From NCBI GenBank assembly GCA_947305775.1, contig CAMZEN010000017.1:1-47709 (forward strand): a DNA stretch of 47,709 nucleotides, read 5' to 3'. The position numbers and the translations under genes are program-made. Numbering within the stretch: the stretch's first letter is position 1; every line of letters begins with the position of its first letter. The DNA is from an uncultured Verrucomicrobiota bacterium. GTDB lineage: Bacteria; Verrucomicrobiota; Kiritimatiellia; RFP12; UBA1067. The notes beneath the pieces were generated by a model that worked only from the letters and a program-made list of their open reading frames with translations, was not told where the DNA came from and did not search any database. Of the stretch, positions 41,109 to 47,709 are shown one piece after another.

Positions 41109-43790
41109 TCATGAGAATATCTTGTTGAGCCCGTCGCGGACGAAGATGGACGTGCAGAGGAACTCGTTCGCATCATTCGCGATCCGTCCGCCAAGCTTCT
41201 TGACGGCCCCGTTCTGCTTCTTGACGGAGATGTCGCCCGTCCGGAGCGTCTCGACGGGCTCGTCTAGCCAGCCTTCCTTCTCGATGACCCTGCCCTCGCC
41301 GCCGAGTTTTTCAGCCCTGTCGATGACGTCGTCGAGGCGGCTGACCGCCGCATTGAAGCTCGCTTCCGAAAGGCGCGGACGTATCGAGTTCAGGTACGCG
41401 TCGCGCTTAGGCCCGGACTTCAGCGCAATGAGCGCCTCGTATGTCTCGCGGTCGATCTTGTCCGGCAGAGCAAGGGGCTGCAGGCCCGTGACTCTGCAGA
41501 GCACGCTGGAGATGGCCTTGTTTTCGATCTTGGAAACATCGACAGCGTACCTTCCCTTCCCGTCGGTCGTTATGCCGGGGTCTTTGAGCAGATCCTCCAG
41601 CACGTTCTTGTGGTTGCGTTGGTCGATCTGCTTTGCAAGGTCGGTCAGACGAGTCTTGAAATCATCCGACCGTTCCTTGTCGAAGGAGAACTTCATGGCG
41701 CCGGTGCGGTACTGCGAATACCCGGCGTCGTTGTCGATGCCCTTGACGGTGACGGCATGCGTCGTGGGGTCGACGTGGACGAAGTAGTTCGCGTGATGGC
41801 GGTCGGTCTGTCCGGTCACGAGGTCCAGCCACTGCATGCGGTTGAGCTCGCGCCTGAGGTCGGCCTTGATTTGCCTTTTCTGTGCCGCCGGAAGATTCTT
41901 GATCTCCTTTGCAGACATTCCGCAGCCCGAAGAGGATGTGAAAAAGCCCCCGCCTGTCATGGCATCAGCCGTCATGCCCTTCGCCTTTTCCATGTAGAAG
42001 CCAAATATGCCGTTGTGTGTCCCGACCGAGTAGTCGACGAGAATGCCGCCCATGCCCAGCGCCTTTGCGGCGTTCTTGGAGGCAATGTTGAGGTTGGCGG
42101 TCATCTGCTGCGCGGAGTAGTTCTTGGCGGCCCCCGCCACGAGCCCCGAAAGCCCGGCGCGGCTCTCGGTCTCGCCCTTGAAGACGACCTGCCTGCCGTC
42201 GGCACGGGTGAGCTCGTACACCGTGCCCGCCGCACCTGCGCCGAGCAGGCGCTGGGAGACGATGTTGGAGTCTTCGTTCGCGGGGTCTACGTCCGAATCC
42301 ATCAGGCCGCGCGCACGGGCCTCGATGAGGGACGAAACCGATATGGTCCCCTTGAAGACACCCATCGCCTCGGAGGCGGAGAAGAGCCGTTTGCTGTTGC
42401 GTACTTCGTCTACGATTTTGTCGAAGCCGATGACGATGGGCTTGATGTTCTTCATACGGCCGAAAATCGCGTTGAAGCGTTCGGCGGACGAGCCCAAGGC
42501 GTTTCCGACCCGCTGTGCCGCTGTTTGAAGCTGTTTCGCCTTGACGCCGAGATCATGGACGAGCGTCTGGACGTCGTCGCCCGACTTCTTGCCGTCCACG
42601 GCGGCTTCGGCGACGGCTCTCATGGCCAGGATGAACTCGTTGCGGTACGCAAACGCCGTCTGGTGCGTCGTACCGTTGTTGTACTGGTCCTCGTAGGCCT
42701 CATTCTCGTACAGAAGCGAAATGGTTGTTGCGATGTAGTTGTCTAGGATCCGGCGCGACACGTCGCTGCGGGCGGTCTCGAAAAGCGACTCCGCCTTGGC
42801 GACCTCCTCCTCGAGCGCCTTCATGATGTCCCTCGCCACCACCATTCGCCCTTTGCCGACCTGGACGCCGTTCTTGCGGATGTCCTGGAGCGCCGCCTTC
42901 ATCGTGGCGATGTCGCTCTTCAGCGCGTTGAAGTCCGCCTCGCGGAGGGTGGACGAAGGATTGTTCCGGAACGCGTCGATCCTCTCCGCGAGCGGGCGCA
43001 GCTTCGCGGTGACGTTCTCGTTGACCGCCGCGAGCGCATCCGCCGTGCCGTGCATCGCGAGCGCCTGGCGCGGCATGAGGTCGTTCACCTTGGCCTTGAG
43101 GATGGCCATGATGTTGGGATCGGAGTTCTCTCCGTTTGCCGCAAGATAGACGGCGAAATTCTTCATCTGCCAGGCCAGCTGGTCGATCTCCATCATCCGG
43201 CGGTCGCAGATCATGGTGAACTCGTTCACCCCGTTTATCAGGTCTTCGCTGATGCCTTTGTACTTCGAGTTCGCGCTCCGCACCTGTTCCTCGTTCCGGA
43301 CCACGGCGTTCACGATCTTGCCGACCTGTCCGAGAAGCGCGGAAAGGTCCTGCTGCGCCTTGACAGCCGCCGCGACCGCCTTGCCAGCCGACGTCTTGAG
43401 ATTGTATTGGTTGTTCTCGCCAATGGCTGCGGCAAGTTCTCTGCCCGTGAACTTGTCGAGCGCCTTGAGTGTCTTCGCGGCCGTGTCGGCGGTCTTGGCG
43501 AGGAGCCTGAACGACCCCTTGTCGAGAAGCCCCTGGTCGACGAGCGTCTGGAGAGAGCCCGTTATCTGCTTAACGTCAAGGCCCTTGGTCGAGGCCATGG
43601 CGGCCTTCATCAGAAGGACGTCCAGCTGCGAGACCATCTTGCCCACGGCCACCTGGTTCTGGTCCACCTGCGCGTTCGCGCCCTCCTGCTGAACCTGCGA
43701 CGGCTGGACTCCCTGCGGCTTCGCGGCATCGACTCCGCGAAGGAAGTAGTCCATCGACACGTTGTTGATGTTTACGCTTGTAAGTGGCAT
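41109..43790 (-). CDS. Large protein with C-terminal kinase-like domain, candidate secreted effector
   Basis: An 893-residue protein with no signal peptide or membrane helix. Residues about 45-500 are almost wholly helical with long coiled-coil-like runs (QVGKIVNAVVRNEEQVRSAN, DIMKALEEEVAKAESLF). Residues about 513-700 show an atypical kinase fold: glycine loop LLGAGAAGTVYEL (515-527), Lys538 in VVFKGE, catalytic TGQTDRHHANYF (Asp663, Asn668) and metal-binding VKGIDNDAGY (Asp686). This DRHxxN plus IDND pattern resembles PI3/4-kinase-like and Fam20-like bacterial kinases. The C-terminus is helical. AAGGAGA precedes the ATG. A small acidic protein is encoded just upstream. Effector status is inference. 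Confidence 0.6.
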   Translation of the reverse strand: MPLTSVNINNVSMDYFLRGVDAAKPQGVQPSQVQQEGANAQVDQNQVAVGKMVSQLDVLLMKAAMASTKGLDVKQITGSLQTLVDQGLLDKGSFRLLAKTADTAAKTLKALDKFTGRELAAAIGENNQYNLKTSAGKAVAAAVKAQQDLSALLGQVGKIVNAVVRNEEQVRSANSKYKGISEDLINGVNEFTMICDRRMMEIDQLAWQMKNFAVYLAANGENSDPNIMAILKAKVNDLMPRQALAMHGTADALAAVNENVTAKLRPLAERIDAFRNNPSSTLREADFNALKSDIATMKAALQDIRKNGVQVGKGRMVVARDIMKALEEEVAKAESLFETARSDVSRRILDNYIATTISLLYENEAYEDQYNNGTTHQTAFAYRNEFILAMRAVAEAAVDGKKSGDDVQTLVHDLGVKAKQLQTAAQRVGNALGSSAERFNAIFGRMKNIKPIVIGFDKIVDEVRNSKRLFSASEAMGVFKGTISVSSLIEARARGLMDSDVDPANEDSNIVSQRLLGAGAAGTVYELTRADGRQVVFKGETESRAGLSGLVAGAAKNYSAQQMTANLNIASKNAAKALGMGGILVDYSVGTHNGIFGFYMEKAKGMTADAMTGGGFFTSSSGCGMSAKEIKNLPAAQKRQIKADLRRELNRMQWLDLVTGQTDRHHANYFVHVDPTTHAVTVKGIDNDAGYSQYRTGAMKFSFDKERSDDFKTRLTDLAKQIDQRNHKNVLEDLLKDPGITTDGKGRYAVDVSKIENKAISSVLCRVTGLQPLALPDKIDRETYEALIALKSGPKRDAYLNSIRPRLSEASFNAAVSRLDDVIDRAEKLGGEGRVIEKEGWLDEPVETLRTGDISVKKQNGAVKKLGGRIANDANEFLCTSIFVRDGLNKIFS

Positions 43791-43844
43791 GGCAATATCT
43801 CCTTTCCTTCAGTACATTATGTATACACACGAAAAGGCAAAAGG

Positions 43845-44330
43845 TTACGGCCAAATTATCTGAAGGCTTTCTCCGGCGGAGGAAATATCGTTTTCAAGAC
43901 GCGCTATAAGCGGCTGCCAGTCGTCGGCGGAGTCGATTTCGTCGCCGTCCGGGCCGGTTATGGCGTACCGCACGCCGGATTCGCCAGCCTCCACCGAAAG
44001 CGCCGCCTCGCCGTCGTGCAGGAGCGCTTCGCCTGAATCCGAGGCGAGGAGCAATATGGCCATGCGTATCGCGGCCCCTATCCTGGCGTTGTCGAGGCTT
44101 ATCGCATCCTCGCCGGACAGAACCCGCGCATACGGCAGGCGATAGCTTATGTCCAGCCAGTCCGAGCGCCACGAGAAGACAAAGTACCAGCTCTGGAGCC
44201 CATGCCCTTCGACAAGGCCCGGAAGCTCACCTCCAGACTCAAGCTTGCCAAGCGCCAGCTTAAGCTCCTCTATGGCTTCATCGCGCTGCTGCGGCATCGC
44301 CGCCACACTTTCAGTCTCTACCAATTCCAT
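43845..44330 (-). CDS. Small acidic protein, candidate secretion chaperone for the kinase-like protein
   Basis: A 161-residue acidic protein with an N-terminal helix (RDEAIEELKLALGKLESG), then alternating strands and a helix (LDNARIGAAIRMAILLL) and an acidic C-terminal helix (DWQPLIARLENDISSAGESL). Size, acidity and position directly before a very large helical gene resemble class I type III secretion chaperones (CesT/SycE-like), but I do not recognise a specific family. The ATG at 44330 lies 6 nt after an extended -10 box, with no ribosome site, so a leaderless transcript is likely. 54 bp separate it from the kinase-like gene. Confidence 0.5.
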   Translation of the reverse strand: MELVETESVAAMPQQRDEAIEELKLALGKLESGGELPGLVEGHGLQSWYFVFSWRSDWLDISYRLPYARVLSGEDAISLDNARIGAAIRMAILLLASDSGEALLHDGEAALSVEAGESGVRYAITGPDGDEIDSADDWQPLIARLENDISSAGESLQIIWP

Positions 44331-44336
44331 ACGGAC

Positions 44337-44345
44337 ATTATACCA
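44337..44345 (-). promoter_or_regulatory. Extended -10 promoter, predicted leaderless, of the candidate chaperone
   Basis: TGG-TATAAT on the minus strand (TATAAT at 44337-44342); the ATG at 44330 is 6 nt downstream. No Shine-Dalgarno sequence. Confidence 0.65.
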
Positions 44346-44390
44346 CACAACGCCAAACCACCGCAAGGATCCTATATATCTAAAAGCAAA

Positions 44391-44411
44391 GACTGCACCC
44401 CTAGGGGTAAG
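44391..44411. repeat. CCCTAGGG palindromic repeat, copy A
   Basis: GACTGCACCCCTAGGGGTAA then G. The ACCCCTAGGGGT core is a perfect palindrome. On the minus strand it ends TGCAGTCTTT, as does copy B at 47507-47530 on the plus strand. Confidence 0.6.
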
Positions 44412-44445
44412 GCGTGCTTCTTGCCTTTTCCCCGGAAATCCAGGA

Positions 44446-44466
44446 AAATGCAGGGACTGTCCCCGC
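44446..44466. repeat. GGGACTGTCCCC-type dispersed repeat, copy 2
   Basis: AAATGCAGGGACTGTCCCCG then C on the plus strand. It shares the AAATG, GGGACTGTCCCC and GC elements with copy 1 (minus strand, 22598-22619). It lies in the 176-bp gap between the LamG gene and the candidate chaperone; nothing else is seen in that gap besides copy A. Confidence 0.6.
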
Positions 44467-44506
44467 AAGTTTCTTTCCCGCAAATCGCAGAGACCTTAGC
44501 AGTAAT

Positions 44507-45976
44507 TTATGGCAGATTATCCGGGCCCAACTTGGCCGAACGCATTACTTCTTCCTCGGTAAGAGCTCGCTTCCAGATGCGCACTTCGTTGTATGTCGCA
44601 TCTGGTGTTGACTCGCCATACACACCGTGTCCAAGCAAAAAAGAAGAGTGATCTTTGAACATCTGACCGCCTAAGTTTAAGTGATGCCGCCAATACATCT
44701 CTTCCCCCCGTAGAATGTAGCAATCGTAACATGGTCGTTTAGCCTCATCATGCCGATAAACGATTACAAAATGATTCTCAATACCGATTCCGGTGCCGTC
44801 TTTGGTCGTCTGGTTGAGCGGTTTGGCTCCGGCAAGCTTGACAGCCCATGTCTGCTGACTCATTTCGTTATTCCACGTCCAATGATAATCATTCTTATCC
44901 CAATTGTCAACGACGTGAAATAGCCTTGCCCAATTCTGAATGCTATGTTTTGTGGCCCAAATCTCGATTGTGTATTCGACCACACCGCCGCCCGGGATGA
45001 CATTGGCGCCCAGATCAACATATCCTCCACCGGCATGAAGACGCACCTGTCCTTTATCAAAAGTCACATTGTCACCAATCGCCTTGCCCTCGCTTTTGCC
45101 AATCGAATCCTTAAAATTGCCGTTGAAGCTCCAACGATGTATAAGATCTTTTTTTGGCTTAGACGCGTTGGAGGATTGCGCGGCAGGAGAGGCTTCGACT
45201 TCAGCGATGCACTTTTCGGCAAGAGTCTTGTTGAGGCCCTTAAGCTCGCCGCTGTCGATGGCACTCTGATAGTACATCGCGGAGTGCTGGCGGATTGCGT
45301 CCTTAGCCCCAGCTTCCTGCACCTTGTAGTCCCACCAGAAGCCGGCCAGCGTCACAGACGAAGCCTTTCCTTCAATTTCGTTCTTGGCCATCTTGCCGAC
45401 GTCTCCGCCGAGCTTCGCAAAGTACTTCAGCGCTTCTTCCCAATTCCCGCTCGCGGCACTCAGCTCTGCATATTGACGGATGAGACCCTTATCGGCTGGC
45501 TTTTCCTTGAGCTGCTTCTTGACGGTCTTGAGCTTATTTGCGTTGGCGGCTTTCTTTTTCGCCATTCCATGGAGCTCAAAGAGTTTTGGCGCGGACTTCG
45601 CCGACACGCCCTTTGTTGCGGAGGATGTTATTCCCTGCAATGTTTCCGCTGGCATATCAGGGAACTGCTCCATTATGTCCTCGATCGTCTTGGCCGCCTT
45701 GTCGTATTCCTTGTCTTTCACATAATAGGTGACCGCGCCCTTCATGCACAGGAACTTGGCGGCCTCTCCCTCCGCCTCCTCCGAAAGCTTCAACGCCTCG
45801 TCGCCGACTTCAGAGCCGGACATCTTCTTGGCCTTGAACGCGGCGACCGACGGGCCCATCAGCCTGGCCACCAATGGCTGCACTTCTGATATCTCGTCCT
45901 GCGACGGCATGGCACGGACGGTCCATGCGCAGGTCATCATAGCCACTGCGCAAACTGACGCGATCAGTTTCTTCAT
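44507..45976 (-). CDS. Secreted LamG/concanavalin-like protein with helical N-terminal region
   Basis: A 489-residue protein. Signal peptide at 1-22 (MKKLIASVCAVAMMTCAW). Residues about 25-260 are helical and TPR-like (DKEYDKAAKTIEDIMEQFPD, GNWEEALKYFAKLGGD). Residues about 278-489 form a LamG-type jelly roll: DLIHRWSFNGNFKDS at its start and DATYNEVRIWKRALTEEEV at its end, the standard signature of LamG3-like domains in this phylum. Carbohydrate or protein binding outside the cell is likely. The ATG at 45976 has AAGGAT upstream; an earlier in-frame start would precede the signal peptide. Confidence 0.85.
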   Translation of the reverse strand: MKKLIASVCAVAMMTCAWTVRAMPSQDEISEVQPLVARLMGPSVAAFKAKKMSGSEVGDEALKLSEEAEGEAAKFLCMKGAVTYYVKDKEYDKAAKTIEDIMEQFPDMPAETLQGITSSATKGVSAKSAPKLFELHGMAKKKAANANKLKTVKKQLKEKPADKGLIRQYAELSAASGNWEEALKYFAKLGGDVGKMAKNEIEGKASSVTLAGFWWDYKVQEAGAKDAIRQHSAMYYQSAIDSGELKGLNKTLAEKCIAEVEASPAAQSSNASKPKKDLIHRWSFNGNFKDSIGKSEGKAIGDNVTFDKGQVRLHAGGGYVDLGANVIPGGGVVEYTIEIWATKHSIQNWARLFHVVDNWDKNDYHWTWNNEMSQQTWAVKLAGAKPLNQTTKDGTGIGIENHFVIVYRHDEAKRPCYDCYILRGEEMYWRHHLNLGGQMFKDHSSFLLGHGVYGESTPDATYNEVRIWKRALTEEEVMRSAKLGPDNLP

Positions 45977-46029
45977 TATGTCGATCCTTTCCTGGTTTAC
46001 TTCCTTTCGCCGCTCGCAATCCGACACGA

Positions 46030-46063
46030 AAAGAAAACCTCCCTTCGCATCTTTGGGGAGGTC
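46030..46063 (-). terminator. Intrinsic terminator or attenuator before the LamG gene
   Basis: On the minus strand ACCTCCC (46063-46057) and GGGAGGT (46044-46038) form a 7-bp stem with a 12-nt loop, followed by TTTTCTTT. It would stop transcripts entering from the right, 54 nt before the LamG start. Confidence 0.6.
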
Positions 46064-46256
46064 GTAGTATTACCTTTACAGAAACACGAAGAGAGGTAAG
46101 CGCGCATGCGCTTCCCCTGCTAAGTGCCGTCTGTAATGAAATTTACTACGTTTCCCCAAACGACCGCTTTGCAGCGTTGATGTCCCACGGATTTCTCCCG
46201 CAGGAATGGGGGTATGATACCATAATCGCGCATTAAGAGCAAGGGCAATGCAAGTG
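46064..46256. other. Intergenic region between the LamG gene and the IS element
   Basis: No gene seen. TTTACAGAAA at 46076-46085 also occurs in the outer terminal repeat of the IS (47582-47591). A dyad CGCGCATGCG lies at 46101-46110. Confidence 0.5.
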
Positions 46257-46280
46257 TTCTTTCTGTAAATTCGCGTCGGT

Positions 46281-47459
46281 TCATAGTTCGTTGATGGATG
46301 ACATGTACTTGTAGCTTCCGGACTCCCAGTCGTCGCTGATCTCGACGCAGATGGCGCTGACCAGCCGCATGAGCGATTCGATATTGGGGAATGCCGGTAT
46401 CAGGCGGGTTCTGGCCTTGATCTGCTTGTTAAGGTTCTCCGAGATGTTGTTCGTCCTCAGGAACATGCGCACGTCCTGGGGGAAGGAGAACACGGTGAGG
46501 CCTTCCGGCACGTTCTCCTCCATCCACGCCGCGAGCCTCGACTGGGATTTCGAGTACCTGTCGACGACTTCGGCGAGCTTCCGCCTCGCCTCCTCCATCG
46601 TGGGCGCGTTGAACACCTCCCTGAGGTCCGAGGCGACGTCCTGCTTCTGCGACATCCTCGTGACATACGCCTGCGCGTTCTGCTGCAGGTGCATCTGGCA
46701 CCTCTGCCACGGAACGCCCGGCATGGTCGCCTCCCGTGCGGCCCTGAGGCCGTCGTGGCTGTCGCTCACGAAGAGCCTCACGCCGTGCATCCCGCGCTCG
46801 ACGAGGCGCGACAGAACCCTGCGCCAGTGCACCTCGTTCTCGCTCAGGTCGGTGTCGACCGCAAGTATCGCCCGGTGGCCGTCCGCGAGGATCCCGGTCA
46901 CTATGAACGTCGCGACCGAGACGACGACCCCGTCGACCCTCGCCTTGTGGTAGGTCGCGTCCGCGAAGAGGACCTTCACCTCGCCCAGCGGGCGGTTGCG
47001 CCAGCTCTCGAGCTCCCCGTCCAGCTCGCGCATGGCCCTGGAGACCTGGTCGGCCGTGATGTCCACGTCGCAGAGCTCGGAGAATATCGCCTGCACCTTG
47101 CGCGTGGAGACGCCCTTGACGTACATCTCGGCGACCGCCATCCTGAGCGCCCTGTCGCTCCTCGCCCCGCGCTCCAGGCTGCGCGGGTAGAACGGGCGCT
47201 CGGACCCGCGCACCTGGGGGATCTCGAGGCGGAGGTTCCCGGCGGCGGTCCTCACGGTCTTGGGCTTGTAGCCGTTTGCGTAGCCCGTGCGGCAAGCCGA
47301 GCGCTCGTACCTGGCGGCCCCGAGGTGCAGCTCGCGCTCGAAGCGCATGGCGAGGTTGTAGAGCCTCGCCATCACGGCCGGGAAGCCCTGCATGCCCTCG
47401 TTCATCAGCACTTGCATCATTTCGACGATTTCGGTATCATTTGCCTGTGTCTGTCTCAT
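46281..47459 (-). CDS. IS256 (mutator-type) family transposase
   Basis: A 392-residue transposase of normal length. The DDE catalytic core is visible: LFADATYHKARVDG (first Asp), RLFVSDSHDGLRAA (second Asp), WQRCQMHLQQNAQAYV (the family CxxHxxxN-type motif) and ISENLNKQIKARTRLIPAFP (Glu). The N-terminus AARYERSACRTGYANGYKPK is the usual DNA-binding part. AAGGACACT precedes the ATG. The stop codon lies inside the left terminal repeat. Confidence 0.97.
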   Translation of the reverse strand: MRQTQANDTEIVEMMQVLMNEGMQGFPAVMARLYNLAMRFERELHLGAARYERSACRTGYANGYKPKTVRTAAGNLRLEIPQVRGSERPFYPRSLERGARSDRALRMAVAEMYVKGVSTRKVQAIFSELCDVDITADQVSRAMRELDGELESWRNRPLGEVKVLFADATYHKARVDGVVVSVATFIVTGILADGHRAILAVDTDLSENEVHWRRVLSRLVERGMHGVRLFVSDSHDGLRAAREATMPGVPWQRCQMHLQQNAQAYVTRMSQKQDVASDLREVFNAPTMEEARRKLAEVVDRYSKSQSRLAAWMEENVPEGLTVFSFPQDVRMFLRTNNISENLNKQIKARTRLIPAFPNIESLMRLVSAICVEISDDWESGSYKYMSSINEL

Positions 47460-47506
47460 AGTGTCCTTTTTTTGTGGTTATTAAAAGAATACTATGAACC
47501 GGCGCG

Positions 47507-47530
47507 GACTGCAACCCTAGGGTTGCAGTC
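47507..47530. repeat. CCCTAGGG palindromic repeat, copy B, at the start of the insert in the IS right end
   Basis: A perfect 24-bp palindrome with core GCAACCCTAGGGTTGC and outer GACT/AGTC, followed by TTTTCC. It begins immediately after the inner half of the IS right terminal repeat. On the plus strand it could also act as an intrinsic terminator. Confidence 0.75.
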
Positions 47531-47606
47531 TTTTCCTTTAGTTTAAGAAGTTGTCTCCATCCTCTTTCCCAAGAAAATCAATTTACAGAAAGAATTATAC
47601 ACTACC

Positions 47607-47660
47607 TACCCCTAGGTATAAGAGGTACTTACCCCTAGGCATGAGAGGCAGTTACCCCTT
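47607..47660. repeat. 23-bp tandem repeat, about 2.4 copies
   Basis: Units begin TACCCCTAGGTATAAGAGGT at 47607, TACCCCTAGGCATGAGAGGC at 47630 and a partial TACCCCTTG at 47653. No gene is seen between 47460 and the window end. Confidence 0.75.
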
Positions 47661-47709
47661 GTCTAGTTCGATTCTGATAGACTATCCCCCTGTTCCTGCT
47701 CAACAGGTG

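Larger units (their letters stand above)
46257..47594 (-). mobile_element. IS256-family insertion sequence with a split right end
   Basis: The left end is TTCTTTCTGTAAATT (46257-46271) directly joined to CGCGTCGGTTCATAG (46272-46286). The right end has the inverted copies CTATGAACCGGCGCG (47492-47506, one mismatch) and AATTTACAGAAAGAA (47580-47594, perfect), but they are separated by 73 bp (47507-47579). An intact 30-bp terminal repeat therefore seems to have been interrupted on the right. No target duplication is visible at the outer ends. The transposase gene is intact. Confidence 0.7.

Noticed and set aside
41109..43790. HipA-type toxin kinase
   Set aside because: The protein is twice the HipA length with a long helical N-terminus, and the neighbouring small gene has no helix-turn-helix like HipB.
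46247..47604. Target-site duplication around the IS element
   Set aside because: The 8-9 bp just outside the outer repeats on the two sides do not match.
47607..47660. CRISPR array at the right end
   Set aside because: The repeats are contiguous without spacers and number fewer than three.

Overview
The window is about 57-60% GC and gene-dense, and almost entirely transcribed from the minus strand: one gene, a Crp/Fnr-type regulator at 3536..4216, is on the plus strand. The gene set suggests an anaerobic or microaerophilic gut- or rumen-type bacterium. It has a hybrid-cluster protein, several ferredoxins, flavodoxin-like reductases, rubrerythrin and ferredoxin-fused aldo/keto reductase. A PVC-superphylum member, most likely Kiritimatiellota/Verrucomicrobiota, fits best because of the GspK pseudopilin, the BspA-like protein ending in a RFFRLK-type tail domain, and the LamG-type secreted protein. 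This placement is inference; there is no rRNA gene in the window.

Layout, read along the sequence. 1-3420: a nitrosative/redox-stress operon (dicluster ferredoxin protein, cupin, small ferredoxin, Hcp, C_GCAxxG_C_C protein) divergent from a Crp/Fnr regulator, with a palindromic operator between them. 4247-6420: a GNAT acetyltransferase and a TIGR04076 protein, then an AT-rich mobile patch with an HNH nuclease and a deleted KilA-N remnant. 6424-14139: flavin- and redox-active genes, including a CsoR/permease metal-efflux pair with a CsoR operator inside its promoter, an iron alcohol dehydrogenase, a fused amidohydrolase, a lipoprotein glutathione peroxidase, two flavodoxin-like reductases and an SMR exporter.

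14195-20460: a compact operon (membrane protein, larB, larC, Tat-tagged DUF1893, ferredoxin-fused aldo/keto reductase, NapH/NapG-like polyferredoxin, SDR) behind a promoter with a 19-bp spacer and an inverted repeat, the signature of MerR-family control. 20676-27102: a fluoride channel, an LRAT+DUF1232 protein, a lysozyme-like and TMEM43-like pair, and the kbl-tdh threonine-degradation operon. 27203-33320: gatB, a lipoprotein, trmJ (TTG start), yejB/yejE-like permeases and a CapD-like sugar-nucleotide enzyme form one overlapping operon. 33435-38928: rubrerythrin, metallophosphoesterase, GspK, enolase and cysteine synthase.

38993-47709: an accessory end holding a BspA-like surface protein, an 893-residue protein with a C-terminal kinase-like domain preceded by a small acidic protein (candidate secreted effector and chaperone), a LamG protein and an IS256-family element whose right terminal repeat is split by a 73-bp insert. 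Several short dispersed repeats lie here. Three genes (regulator, gatB, candidate chaperone) have an extended -10 box only 6-7 nt before the ATG and no Shine-Dalgarno sequence, which predicts leaderless mRNAs.
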